From Miscanthus floridulus (taxonomy: Eukaryota > Streptophyta > Magnoliopsida > Poales > Poaceae), in assembly GCF_019320115.1 (NCBI RefSeq), contig NC_089588.1:112130278-112194277 (forward strand): a DNA stretch of 64,000 nucleotides, read 5' to 3'. The notes under the pieces were generated by a model that had not been told where the DNA came from, did no database searches, and was given only the letters and a program-made list of their open reading frames with translations. The position numbers and the translations under genes are program-made. Position 1 is the first letter of the stretch; each line of letters opens with the position of its first letter. Positions 23,519 to 34,010 of this stretch are shown here, piece after piece.

Positions 23519-23651
23519 CATCACTACCAGTTTAAAGAATGGCCCGGCAGTGATGTACCCATAACACTGTCGGTTCCTCGTTAGAACCGGCAGTGATGGG
23601 GGTACATCACTGCCGGTTTAGAACCGGCAGTGATGAGATCTGGTATAAAAG
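23519..23651 (+). promoter_or_regulatory. Repeat block 6 with adjacent TATA box, promoter of the hybrid-binding gene
   Basis: Six alternating CACTGCCGGTT-type motifs end at 23635. TATAAAAG follows 8 bp later (23644-23651). The leader transcript would begin near 23675 and carry a GT donor at about 24014 (CACACGGTGAGTGCG), joining an acceptor at about 24893. Confidence 0.68.
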
Positions 23652-23700
23652 GCTACCGCGGGTTGAAATTATCCAAATTTCAACCTCGCGCCAACCGTTC

Positions 23701-23960
23701 CCCATGCTCCTCTTCTTCGACGCCGATGCCCGTGCACCGCCCATGCCGGAGCACCCGTCCACCGCCCCCCGCGCCGCCGTTCCTAGCCCCGCGCTCCTCT
23801 TCTTCAACGCCGAGGCCCGTGCACCACCCCACGCCGGAGCAACCGTCCACCGCTCCCTGCGCCGCCATTCCCAGCCTCGCGCTCCTCTTCTTCGACGCCG
23901 ACGCCCGTGCACCGCCCCACGCCGGAGCACTCCCCACGCCATCCACCGCCCGATGCCGGA
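23701..23960 (+). repeat. GC-rich tandem repeat in the leader exon
   Basis: A unit of about 85 bp (CTCCTCTTCTTCGACGCCGA ... GCACCGCCCCACGCCGGAGC) is repeated three times. It gives open frames on both strands, but these are by-products of the repeat. The 880 bp between 24014 and 24892 are AT-rich and read as an intron. Confidence 0.7.
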
Positions 23961-24901
23961 GCACCGCCAAGGCCTTTAGGAGCACCCGTGGACAACTGCT
24001 TTACCACCCACACGGTGAGTGCGTGGCTCACTGCCCGCTAAGTGTTCTGTTTTTGTAAGAGTTAGATAAGAATTTCTGGCTGATTTGTCCCACAACTGCT
24101 TACTTAAATCAATAGAGGCTTTTCATTTACCAAGTACTACAACTTATTGTTTGATATGATAATTTACTTGCCATAATTTATGTTACTGCTACTTTATTGC
24201 AATGCTAGCATACAGTTTGATCAATAATGTCTAGTCTGTAGTGCCACCGATGCTCAATGTTTTTGGATGTGAGGATGGAGTATATATATTTTAGACCTAT
24301 AGAACTAATTTTTTTAAATAGTTTTAAAGATGAATAATGTATGCAACTCTAATATTTTGATAGGGTCCTACTTTATTTGACTGGTCATGTTGGTTAATTA
24401 CAATGACTTGCCTATTTCCTTTCTGTTGTAGATGTTTTGCTTTGACCTTTCATCTAATATTTTCTTATATATACTACAAGAAATTATTTATTTCTTGTAT
24501 AAGTTTTAGTATATTTTAAAAATAATGCTATTTTCAGAGACCTGTTGTCACAGTCCTAGACCGCCAAATTACACTATAGCAATATTTGATTGTTTGGGGA
24601 TTCAATCATAGGGGGAATGTATAACATGCTTAAAAAAGGCATCTATAGATGTTTGTTCTAGAAAAAAAGTTCAAAACAACTTTTAAAATTGGCTCAGGCA
24701 GCAGCAGCAAGTATGATTACTAAACCACATTGATCTCCGAATAATAAATAGTCCAATTATTGAGGTAATTTTTTATCATGTCAAGGATAAAGAACATTAA
24801 ATAGAATTAGTTTGGCCATATAACTTGAATAATAACTCTTGTTCAGTGAGTTACCATTACCACTTACCACATGCCTAATTTACTTAAATGTATAGGCAAC
24901 C

Positions 24902-25252
24902 ATGGCATGGTATGTAGTGCATGTTGGTCACATGCCTGGGATTTATCGAACCTGGGAAGATTGCTATGCTCAAGTCAATCGCTACCCTGGTAATTTGCAC
25001 AAAAAATACAACACAGAAGCTGAAGCTTTGAGGGCCTACTATAGTCATCCAGCCTACCTTGCAAACCATGGGCAACCGGCCTACTATGGTCCAATGAATG
25101 CAAACCATGGCCATCCGCTGGCACTAGATATCGAAGAGAAGCCATCCGCCGAAGGTGTGAAGATTAGGAGAATTGCTCATTGGTCTTGGAAAGATGTCAT
25201 GCTTTTATTTATGGCTATGGTCATCGCTTTTCTTATTTGGAAGTTTATGTAG
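24902..25252 (+). CDS. Intact small protein: RNase H1-type hybrid-binding (viroplasmin-like) domain plus C-terminal membrane helix
   Basis: The 116-residue frame starts at a strong-context ATG (GCAACCATGG) 9 bp after a splice acceptor (AATGTATAG). Residues 2-47 (WYVVHVGHMPGIYRTWEDC, then a conserved QV...Y...KKY...EA...AYY pattern) match the RNase H1 N-terminal/caulimovirus viroplasmin fold, which binds RNA:DNA hybrids or double-stranded RNA. A Tyr/Asn/His-rich linker with a repeated ANHG motif follows, then a basic patch (KIRRIAHWSWK) and one hydrophobic helix (VMLLFMAMVIAFLIWKFM) at the extreme C terminus, as in tail-anchored proteins. No RNase H catalytic domain is present. Unlike its neighbours, the frame has no stop or shift. 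A membrane-tethered nucleic-acid-binding role is inference. Confidence 0.8.
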   Translation: MAWYVVHVGHMPGIYRTWEDCYAQVNRYPGNLHKKYNTEAEALRAYYSHPAYLANHGQPAYYGPMNANHGHPLALDIEEKPSAEGVKIRRIAHWSWKDVMLLFMAMVIAFLIWKFM

Positions 25253-25383
25253 GCTTAGTTTCATAGAAGAGTAGGTAGACTTTGTTGTATGTGGTCAATC
25301 AAACAATGAATTTGTTCTAGGTGAACATATGCTGTTATTTGACTTTGTTGTATGTGGACTTATTATTAGACTTTGCATTAAAC

Positions 25384-25386
<3 letters not shown>

Positions 25387-25470
<84 letters not shown>
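25387..25470. repeat. (AT)n microsatellite
   Basis: About 42 AT units in a row lie between the hybrid-binding gene and the Transposase_24-ULP1 gene. Assembly length here is unreliable. Confidence 0.95.
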
Positions 25471-25473
<3 letters not shown>

Positions 25474-25527
25474 CATATGCTATTAGTAGTTGTCCGCGGC
25501 CAAACTGACCACGATCGTGTCACAGCC

Positions 25528-28500
25528 ATGACTCATCGTCGCCTGTTACCCCGTCGCCGAAGAACTGATCGACAACAAGAAGCGGTAGATATCGCTGGGA
25601 CGGGAGGGCCGCATGATCCGACAAACGGTGATGGTGTCAATCAGGTCGGTGAGAACGAGTAGCCATGGACCCCGTCCGGCCTGCTCGATCTGGGTCAAAA
25701 TGACCAAGATGGCCAGGTAACTTTGGTATCATGTCACTATGTAGCCACACACGCTAATCAATTGAGAGGGTCATAGCTTACTTGGTGTCTCTAGCAGGAG
25801 CCTCCACCGGCCGAGGAGCCAGAGGGTTCGAGTAGTAGGAAGGCTAGATCCAAGCGAGGCATGTCAAAGGTTCCTGTTGGTAGGAATGCACACTGGCACA
25901 TTACTGAGTTCGATGAATTCGGGGATCCACTCTCACCGCCTATAGCTTTGACCAAATACAAGACCATCCTCGGGTTACTTGTTAGAGACTTCATCCCGAT
26001 TAAGTACAGGAAGTGGATTGGGAAAGGTGATGACCGATGGAGGGTTCCCGAAAGCGAGAAGGATAACATATGGGATGTCAAGATCCTAGAGTATTTCACT
26101 TTCCCAGCCGAGTATGATAGGGAGTTAGTCAAGAAAAAAGCAAAAGAAATCATGGGAACATGCTTCAAGAATTTCAAGGGGACATTGTACAAGAATTTTG
26201 TCCTCCAAAATAAAGAGCCAGATTTCGATAGTGGACAGTTTAGCAAGCAGAAGGACTTCTGGCAGGCTTTCAAGGAATACAGGTTATCCGAGGACTACTT
26301 AGAACTGAGCAGGAAGAATAAGGAGAATTCGCAGAAAGCGATGAATCCTCATCATCTCGGCTCTCGTGGCTACGCCAAAAAGATGCCAGAATTTGAAGTA
26401 GAACTTCAAAAGATGGATCGCCTTGCTGAGGAAGGCGTTCAGGTTGAGACCACCGATTGGGAGCCTAGATCAGTAATATACTATATGGGGAGGAATGTAC
26501 GGCACGCCGAGGATGGGAGCTTTAGCTCCTCAAATGTACCCATGAGCGAACTCATCCAGAGGATCTCCTAGGTAACTGAGGAGGTGAGGCAAGGGACTCG
26601 CACTTCTAATAGGGAGAAAGACGTGCTCACCCAAGCACTCAGAACCAAGGAGCACCCTGGTCACACTAGAGGAACCGGTGTTGTTCCTTGGAAACTAGCA
26701 TTCCCCCAAGAATCTAACACTTACCAGAGCCGCTCGAGGGGTAGAGAGGAACATGAGGCATAGTATTTGAGGAGACTAAAAGAGATGGAAGACAGAATGA
26801 AAGCATGGATTGAGGCGATCGTTGAAGCGCGAGTCGACCAAATTTTACTGTCCAAGGGGTCAGTAGTACCACAAAACCCTACTCCTACTGCCTTTAGCCC
26901 ACAGTTTAGGGGTCGCAGCAGCTGTGGATCGACCCCGCTCGACGAAGAAGAGGCGAATGTGCCTCATCTGGTGGACGACATCACTGAACCCATCAATGTC
27001 AGGTTTTACATTCGTTAGGAATGGACAAAGGACAAGGTGGCGCTCGGCCAGGCCTGGCCTGTGGGAGATGGGACAATTAATGGCCGCCCAATTCCACTGG
27101 GGTACGCTCGCATCACCATTGACAGAATACTTGATAAGAAGTATAACAAGATACCCATTGAGTATCCCATAGCGGAAGACACGCCGAAACTTGGTCATAA
27201 CAAGGGCTCTCAAGTGGCCTAGCGCAAGCGCTTCATTAAGCTTGACCACCAATTGTCCTCTGATGACAAGGACGACTACGAGTCTTTGCCCACCTGCGAT
27301 GATAACTCACCATCTCCCAATAGAGATCACTCCCCTCCTCATCCAGAGCCATCACCCCCGAGAAGACAGAGGTCTCCTTCTATTCCTCCTCGTCCGACTC
27401 CATCTTCATCAGCCCCGAGAAAAGAGACTCCTCCTCCTCCTCCTCCTCCTCCTCGTCCGACTCCATCTTCGTCAGCGCCGGGAAAACAGAATTCTCGTCG
27501 TCATCATCCTCCTCCACCTCAGCCCAAAACAAGATCAAGGACATCCTCACAGTCGTAGAAAAGGTCCTTGGATTCGGTCGCTAATGCTCCCAAAGTGGAC
27601 CAACAGAAAAGAAAAAGGCCATTTATTGGCAGCGTTACCTTCTTGATGGAAGAAAAATTTACAGCACACGTCAAGAAGGAAGATTGTATTAGTTTCTTCA
27701 ATCTTTGTGCCTCACTGCCTTCGTTTATGTTGAAGTCCGAATTCAAAAGGCAAACATAGAATAAATACGCTACAACAAGAGACGAAGAAATACACAATAA
27801 AGATTTAAGGAACATACAGAAGTATGTCGAAGACAACCCAGGATTAACCATGGAAGAGGCCGCAACCATCTATTATGATGTACAAGGGATGGCAACACCA
27901 GCAATGAAGTATGTAAGGGCAATTTTTTGGTTCACGATCATGAGTATAAAAATCTATCAACATATATGCGCCATTTACATGAATATTATATGGCTCAAGC
28001 AATAGAGACGGACAACTTTGGTTTTGAGGTTATTATCCGTTCGCCACATGTTTTCAATTATCCTGAAGAAGAGAAGTTCGATGTCGAGTGGGAGTGCTTG
28101 TTCCAGCTATACCAGAAACGCGATCTCGATGTTCAACTGTTGACGCTGTGGACTATGTAAGTACTCTACACGCACGATATTACAATTAACTACTCTCTCG
28201 ATACATAAGTTGTTAACTTTTGAGCACTTCCCATGATTTTATGTAGGTATATAGCAAAATTTTACATTCTAAAAAGCAAATGGGATTACATAGGCTTCTT
28301 AGACCCCATGCGAGTCAATGAGAGGACATGTCTAGGCCTCTATGGATGTGATATGGAAGACCTGAAACAGAGATTGATTGCTGTTTTCGACAAATTCACG
28401 ATGAAGAAGAAAACCCACATACTTCTAGCCTACAACTGTGAGTATGTGTTCTCGGCTTTTAATTTTATGCTTCTTTTTTTGTTAAGATTATTCGATAATT

Positions 28501-29133
28501 AGGGTTCTGTGATTGCAACAACCATTTCGTCTTCATTTGTGTTAATCTTGCCAAAAATCTGCTCGAGGTGTGGGACTCGAAGAAAAACCATTTCATCATC
28601 TGGATGCACTGGTGTCAGTGCTGAATTAGTAAGCGATCCTAATAACATATTATTTTCTAATCACACATACCCGCTTTCTAACGTTTCTCCTTTTAATGTT
28701 GCTCAGTGTCCGAAGAAGACATATCAGTGGGAAGTCAGTCCCATTCAAGGTTGTTGAAATGGAGGGGAAGTACCTATCACAGCCGGCGGGAAACAATGAA
28801 TGCGGGTTTTATATAATGTGGGCAATGCTTCGCTACATCGGCGGGAAATCAGAAGAAGCCGATAAGTTGGTGTGTATAATCCCCATTTCATTTATGTCTG
28901 TTCATAATTCAACAAAATGATTTACTATTCCTCTTTGGATATCATCTTTTGAACGATAGCACAAGAAATTTAAGCACGAAAGGCTGCTAGAGATGGAGAT
29001 CGTCGCACTACAATCGGAGCTATCAAAATTCATCTTAGCCGAGGTATTGGAAAAAGATGGACTATTTTCCATTGCACAATCCGTGAAGTACAAGGACCAG
29101 TATGGCCTAGAGCGGCTCGCTAGATTATTGTAA
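25528..29133 (+). pseudogene. Transposase_24 - ULP1 (C48 cysteine protease) fusion gene of E1
   Basis: Exon 1 (ATG 25528, MTHRRLLPRRRR) ends at GGTAACTTTGG. Exon 2 starts after CTCTAGCAG at 25798 and encodes a Ptta/En/Spm-type Transposase_24 region (LYKNFVLQNKEPDF, NKENSQKAMNPHHLGSRGYA), a DUF8039-like segment (GDGTINGRPIPLGYA) and a proline-rich stretch. Later exons give the ULP1-like protease: IGFLDPMRVNE, NNHFVFICVNL with the catalytic His, EVWDSKK with the Asp, and GNNECGFYIMWAM with the Cys. It ends at TAA 29131. Exon 2 keeps one frame but holds TAG at 26569, 26761, 27016, 27220, 27556 and 27757; exon 1 has TAG at 25660. A one-base loss lies near 27913. ULP1-type enzymes remove SUMO/ubiquitin-like tags. 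Confidence 0.8.
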
Positions 29134-29324
29134 GAAGTCTGAGAACATTTCTTTTTTGTTTTGAGGGATCGAGATCTAGATATAATATTTGAACTGTAAC
29201 TATAACATTTGTAATGTTTAATATTTATGGACCTATCGTCTACGTAGAGTATATAAAGCGAAATCCGATCCCATGAAAAAATATAAATTAAAATAAATTA
29301 TAAAACAATAAAATGCGAATGGGC

Positions 29325-29979
29325 CATCACCGCCGGTTAGCAACAAACTGGCAGTGTTGTCGTAACCATCACTGCCGGTTAGAGCCATGAACCAACAGTG
29401 TTGGACTGCTCAACACTGCCGGCTTGAGCCATGAACCGACAGTGTTCTCTTGCTTGACACTACCGGTTTGAGCCATGAACCAACAGTGTTGGACTGCTCA
29501 ACACTGCCGGCTTGAGCCATGAACCGACAGTGTTCTCTTGCTCCGCACTGCCGGTTTGAGCCATGAACCGACAGTGTTGTCTTGATCAACACTGCCTACT
29601 TCAGCCATCAACCGATAGTGTTGGTTTGCTCAACACTGCCGGCTTGGGTCAAGAACCGATAGTGTTATCTTGATCAACACTACCGGCTTGAGCCATAATC
29701 CGACAGTGTTGGCTTGATCTACACTGCCGGTTTGGGCAAGAACCGACACTCTTGAAGCAAACGTCACTGTCGGTGGGGACTACAAACCGGCAGTGTTATT
29801 CAACTAGACACTGTCGGGTGGAGCCACGAACCGACACTATTGTCTGTAGATCAGTGTCGATTTTTAAGAACCGACAGTGATGTCAACCCCACATCACTGC
29901 CGGTATACCACTGTCGGTTCAAAATCCGGTAGTGAAGGGGGTTTTTGAACCGGCAGTGATGTCCAGATCTGGGGTAGTG
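29325..29979. repeat. E1 right subterminal repeat array and inverted end
   Basis: More than twenty-five CACTGCCGG/CCGACAGTG motifs alternate in near-perfect inverted pairs about 25 bp apart. A sub-array with a unit of about 60 bp around GAGCCATGAACC sits in 29380-29600. The element ends TAGTG at 29979. Such motifs bind the element's own TnpA-like protein in En/Spm. Confidence 0.92.
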
Positions 29980-29982
29980 TGG

Positions 29983-30021
29983 GATAGCCCTCGGAGGACT
30001 GCCGACGATATTCTGTCGACA
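29983..30021 (+). repeat. 3' LTR of the Tat element, last 39 bp
   Basis: The sequence GATAGCCCTCGGAGGACTGC ... TGTCGACA continues the LTR that was interrupted at 13688. It sits directly outside the CACTA right end and the second TGG, which ties both sides of the insertion together. Confidence 0.7.
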
Positions 30022-30329
30022 CCCATACCCGAGCAGCCCGTAGGACATGTCCGGAGGCATAGAGGGCGGGTTGCGCCGATGGTAGCTGTGTCTCCAAGTT
30101 CACTAGGCGCACCGAGATGGCCACGATCACGTGCGCCATATCTACCAACACTTTTTTTATGGCGTTCGGTGGCGACGCAGGTGGAGCCTTCAGCTGCTTG
30201 TCGCCATCATTGGAGCCTGTCATCTTTGATACCAGATTGATAGGACCTAGGGTTCGGTGGAGGCTACATAGAGCGTAGCGATGGGCGATCGGTGGCCGGG
30301 GCTTGAACCCCCGGTGCTGAGCAAGAGCA

Positions 30330-30404
<75 letters not shown>

Positions 30405-30560
30405 TCATAGGAGGAACCCCTGCAACAAAACTATTGCCTCGCTTAGTTATCTCAACAAATGTTTGAGAATATTTATCCTTTCCTAATACACCAATCTAAG
30501 ATCTCATCTCCTATTTCGATGGGAACTAAATAGGAAATAAACCAGTCAAAGGATAATTTG
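30022..30560 (-). mobile_element. Possible minus-strand LTR end, primer-binding site and gag start
   Basis: On the minus strand CCTATCA is followed by ATC and TGGTATCAAAG at about 30225-30235, close to the initiator-Met tRNA primer-binding site TGGTATCAGAG. An open frame then starts MTGSNDGDKQLKAPPASPP and runs to the Tat LTR. This would make 30241-30560 an LTR remnant and 30022-30223 a gag remnant of an older retroelement into which the Tat element inserted. The LTR's far edge is not visible. Confidence 0.35.
30332..30402. repeat. (GC)n(GA)n microsatellite
   Basis: A short GC run (30332-30342) passes into about 30 GA units ending at 30402. From 30560 to 30780 I see no feature. Confidence 0.95.
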
Positions 30561-30784
30561 GGCCTGTTGCCCCCAAGTGACCGCCGACCCCCTAGCCACG
30601 GGCAAGGCCACTCGATGCGTCACGACACGCTAGCAATGGAGGCCTGACCAACGGCCGGACAGGAACCTTGCTTGGGATCTAATGGCGGTCAAATTAGGGT
30701 GATGTGGCCCAATAATATGCCAGAGCTTGAACACTAGATTCAGAAGTAAGAGATGTGCAGTGCGCATGTACAAGTAATACATAC

Positions 30785-31168
30785 CGTGTTTGGTCTGGAA
30801 AGTGAAAGTCCATGTAGTCCTTTACAGAATCTTGGGCACCAATGTTTGTGATATTTCTCCCTTCGTAGAGACACTCCTGTATGTATTGTATATCCTTGTT
30901 GAGCCGTACCGAGTTGACGTATTTGCTTGTTGCAGCACCTAAAGGCAATATGTTACTCTTCAAATAGGATCCAGCTTCCACAGGATCACACTTGGCATCA
31001 TTCAGTATGTTAAGCAAATTTGATTTACGGCAGCACAGAAATAGATGGCCGTGCTCCATGGTAACATCTTTGCCATCTTGTGGCATGCAACTCAACAAAT
31101 ATCTCTGTAGATCTAGCCATCTGTTCTCCTTGATCAAATGTATTACATCTGTTTCACTGTAAGGCTCT
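30785..31168 (-). pseudogene. Host-like internal exon, CTLH/LisH-like helical protein
   Basis: The minus-strand exon is bounded by an acceptor (TTTTTTGTGCAG just above 31168) and a donor (ACACG/GTATG at 30785). It encodes about 128 residues without a stop: ETDVIHLIKENRWLDLQRYL ... HGHLFLCCRKSNLLNILNDA ... QECLYEGRNITNIG ... KDYMDFHFPDQTR. The spacing of helices resembles CTLH regions found next to LisH motifs in TOPLESS- and RanBPM-like proteins, which is only a tentative likeness. No neighbouring exons on this side were identified, so it is a fragment or an isolated exon of a larger gene. Confidence 0.5.
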
Positions 31169-32153
31169 CTGCACAAAAAAGACATTCAACAAGTGAAAAC
31201 ACGGTGGGCTATTCCAAATAGCAGCATTCCAGCAGCTAGCGCATCTATGGTAGACAACGTTTTCTAAAAACAAAAACATGAAAAATATCAGTAATTTGTT
31301 TCCATAATTGAAGGAGATTAACTTGATCCTCCAAGTTATGTTGAATTAATGATTTTGACATGATAGACGTCAACTGTACAAGCTAGTTTTGCACATTTGT
31401 AGTTTTTTTAGTTTTCTAGGAATTAAAGATTTCACTGTTCAAACAAGAGAGAGTGAAATTTTGATTCGCTTTGCCCTCTATATTGACCTTCTACATACAA
31501 ATAATCATTTGGTATAGGCATACGGAAGAATTGGTTTGATATTCTGTTCACATCCATATCTTAATGATTTTCTATCTGTTCTCATATGAAGTTATATATA
31601 CAACATCAGTTTTATAGGATGAGGTGAATTTCAATTTTCAGCTCAAGTTCATCCTGACTCGATGGTAGCTTGTTGTTTCACTAGCTGAACATTACATTTT
31701 TCATACAGTTCCATTCTTTGAGAATCTCACGTAACGATTGTATATGTTACATTTCTGTTTATATCACTCGAAAACCATCATGTTGACTTTAAAAGCCATA
31801 TTGTAATACTGTAAGCTAACCTTACAACTCATTCTCTGTTTATACCTTAATAAATAACTTTACATATTTGATCTCTATATTATATTGAAAGCTGAGCATG
31901 GTTTTTCTTATGTTGATTCGCAGGAGCTAGTGCATGATAGTTACATGGACGAGTCAGCTTTATTATATATGGAAAGCAATGAACTTGGTTTTTCGATCAA
32001 GCTTAAGGCAAGCTCTCTATTGCATTAAAACTAAATACATGGCAATAATCATCATTCCATCAGCATATATAGACTTGAGATTATCTATTCTTTAAAACGC
32101 CTCAAAGAGGACAGGCCTAAAAATTCTGAAACACCCATTCGAAATTTCGATAC
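31169..32153. other. AT-rich interval with one exon-like stretch
   Basis: Most of this interval is AT-rich and unassigned. At 31924-32007 on the plus strand a stretch follows a good acceptor (GATTCGCAG) and encodes ELVHDSYMDESALLYMESNE with codon-like character. It points opposite to the exon at 30785, so the region may be a patchwork of gene fragments. Confidence 0.3.
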
Positions 32154-32445
32154 CTGTGGACTGGCGCGAGGACGTCCTGCTGCACGGTCTGTGTGGCGAC
32201 CGCAGCCACACGGAGTCGAGCACCATCTGCTGCATCTCGGCGGCGCCGACCACCGAAGGCGCGAGAACGCGATGCTGCGCGATGTGTGTGGCGACCGCGG
32301 CAGCCGCGGGGTCAAGCATGCTCAGCTCCATCTCGGCGTCGCCCGTCTGTGGGCCGTGTTTTGGCGCGTCCTCCGTGCCGAGCACCCCAGGCGCGACGGC
32401 GTGCTGCTGCACGACATGCGTGGCGACCGCCGGAGCCACGTGTGA
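32154..32445 (-). pseudogene. Possible GC-rich first exon with internal repeats
   Basis: On the minus strand an open frame ends at a plausible donor (AGTCCACAG/GTATCG at 32154). It encodes three imperfect copies of a unit around VATHVVQQHAVAPGVLG / VATHIAQHRVLAPSVVG, reflecting DNA units of roughly 100-130 bp (GTGTGGCGACCGC near 32188, 32286 and 32418). The first in-frame ATG is near 32334 (MELSML). It could be the first exon of the gene that includes 30785-31168, but no joining exon is visible. Alternatively it is a GC-rich leader. Confidence 0.35.
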
Positions 32446-32473
32446 TGTGACTAAAACAAAGAGGTTGAGACAC

Positions 32474-33761
32474 CACTACAGGAAGCAGGGTGTTTGCCGA
32501 GTGCAAGAATGTTTGCCGAGTGCATTATATCGGGCACTCGGCAAAAAAGGAAAAAAAACGTTCGGCAAAGTTTGGCACTCGAGAAACCAGAAAAAAAAAC
32601 ACTCAACAAAAGTTAGGCACTCGGCAAAGAACCGCCACGTGGACAACCGTTATTCCGTGTGCTGTCCGTTAGTACGTTTGCCGAGTGTTCGTTAGTGGAA
32701 TCACTCGGCAAACAAATACACTCGGTAAAGAAATATGTTTGCCAAGTATATTTGTTTGGTCCTCGGCAAAGAAATAAGTTTTTTTTTCTCTTTTGACCTT
32801 GAAACTTTTTCTGCTCTCCAAATACAACATGTGGTGCTCCTTGTTAAAATTTGGTATATTTTTTGGACCTGCTTGCTATATTTAATTAATTTATTATATT
32901 TCAAGGAATTTTTTGGTATAAGTCAAATTTCAACTGCAAGTGATTCAAATAATAGAATAAAATGTGTAGAAAAATGATATTCAAGTTATTAAGTCCATTA
33001 TGAGGCCTTACCTGGGAAATAAAATGAAATTTCGAACATCTTGTTTAGCAAATATGACCACGAACGTGTGGCCGAATGGTTTTTAAATTCTAAAAAAAAC
33101 AAACGAAGTATAAAAATCATGAGATTTGTCATGATATGATGATATAATACGTGGAGGCTGTGGTAAAAAATTGAGAAGGTTTCGTACATTTTATCACGTG
33201 CGATGTTTACAAACCGAAGCATCTCAGAAGAAGAATGGTAGCATTGAGAATGATTCGGTAAGATTTGGAGTTAAAGTGACGGCCGAATTGGGGTTTGGCT
33301 TCAAAACATTTTGTATAGGCAATAGAGAGCATAGATTGTTTCATGTCAAATTTTGGTAATTTTTTTGGATCCATTTGATAATTTTAATTTATTAAGTGCA
33401 ATTATAGAATTTTAATTGATATAAATTAAATTTGAGCTGTAACTGCATAAAATAATGGAATAATATTCCTAGAAAAATCAAATATATATTGTTGAGTCAA
33501 TTTGATAAGATATTTTCAAAGTACATCGGAAAAAATTGAGAAAACACAGCCTGGAAAAGAAGGACAAGAAGAAAAATGAAAAAAAAGGTTTGTCAAGTGC
33601 CCATTATGTGGCATTCGACAAAGCTGACGTTTGACGAGTGCCAGACCAGGGGACACTCGATAAGCCGCCTCACCGGCCCCACACACACACAGTAGTTTAG
33701 GGTTTAAAAATAAAAAAACAAAATATGTTTGTCAAGTGCTAGATCACAGGCACTCGGCAAA
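32474..33761. mobile_element. CACTA family 2 (TTTGCCGAGTG), copy A, left part
   Basis: It starts CACTACAGGAAGCAGGG, followed at once by TTTGCCGAGTG and GCACTCGGCAAA repeats (32490-32770), an AT-rich body, and a second repeat cluster at 33590-33761. It is interrupted after GGCAAA by C1 and continues at 45840. The 28 bp before it (32446-32473) are identical to those before copy B. No transposase gene is present, so the copy is non-autonomous. Confidence 0.85.
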
Positions 33762-34010
33762 CACTAGTACAGAAACGGGCTTTACTCCTGGTTGGGAAAC
33801 CCCTTTAGTCCCGGTTTTCCAACCGGGAGCACGAATCCGGGACTAAAGGGCCCCTCCTTTAGTTCCGGATTCTCGCCCAGGACTAAAGGTTTAGTCCCGG
33901 TTGGTAAGACCAACCAGGAACTAAAGAGGCCTCCCGGTCTGGCCACGTGGGGCAGCCCTTTAGTCCCGGTTGGTATTACCAACCTGAGACTAAAGGTTTC
34001 CTTTTTTTTC
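33762..34010. repeat. C1 left end with subterminal array
   Basis: Eight TTTAGTCCCGG-type motifs occur as inverted pairs between 33785 and 33995, the typical subterminal pattern of this family. Confidence 0.9.

Larger units (their letters stand above)
13689..29979 (+). mobile_element. E1: 16.3-kb CACTA (En/Spm) transposon, CACTGCCGGTT family
   Basis: The left end reads AACTACGCCAGATTTG (first C of CACTA changed to A) and the right end is ...CCAGATCTGGGGTAGTG. Over the outer 30 bp the inverted ends agree at 25 positions. A perfect 3-bp duplication TGG flanks it (13686-13688 and 29980-29982). Subterminal arrays of CACTGCCGGTT/AACCGGCAGTG lie at both ends and also inside. It contains five gene units: TNP2, an unknown multi-exon gene, an antisense charged-coil gene, a hybrid-binding-domain gene and a Transposase_24-ULP1 gene. 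The altered terminal base and broken transposase suggest it is immobile now. Confidence 0.93.
1..30021 (+). mobile_element. Tat-lineage Ty3 LTR retrotransposon, 5' end outside window, interrupted by two later insertions
   Basis: The order gag, protease, reverse transcriptase, RNase H, second RNase H, integrase, antisense gene, 3' LTR is read directly from 1 to 13688, and the last 39 bp of the LTR reappear at 29983-30021 after a CACTA insertion. RT before integrase assigns it to Ty3. The extra archaeal-type RNase H (4295-4513) and an antisense gene between integrase and the 3' LTR are hallmarks of the Tat/Retand (RIRE2/Grande-like) lineage. The 5' LTR and primer-binding site lie upstream of the window. 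Every coding part has in-frame stops, so the copy is dead. Insertions at 6811-8602 and 13689-29979 are not part of it. Confidence 0.88.

Noticed and set aside
23593..24058. Long GC-rich open frames on both strands in the E1 leader
   Set aside because: They come from a three-fold 85-bp repeat lacking stops in several frames; the segment sits between a TATA box and a splice donor and reads as an untranslated leader.
24902..25252. Integrated caulimovirus, suggested by the viroplasmin-like domain
   Set aside because: No movement, coat or viral RT genes are nearby, and the fold is shared with cellular RNase H1; position between CACTA genes explains it better.
25321..25530. Frames rich in Ile-Tyr across the AT microsatellite
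   Set aside because: Pure translation of an (AT)n repeat.
25798..27911. Recoding of TAG as a sense codon in the E1 fusion gene
   Set aside because: Sister genes C1 and C2 have CAG at comparable TAG sites, and one-base shifts also occur; decay by cytosine deamination is simpler.
29325..29979. Regularly spaced short repeats resembling a CRISPR array
   Set aside because: Motifs occur in both orientations, the sequence is a plant genome, and the array ends in a CACTA inverted terminus.
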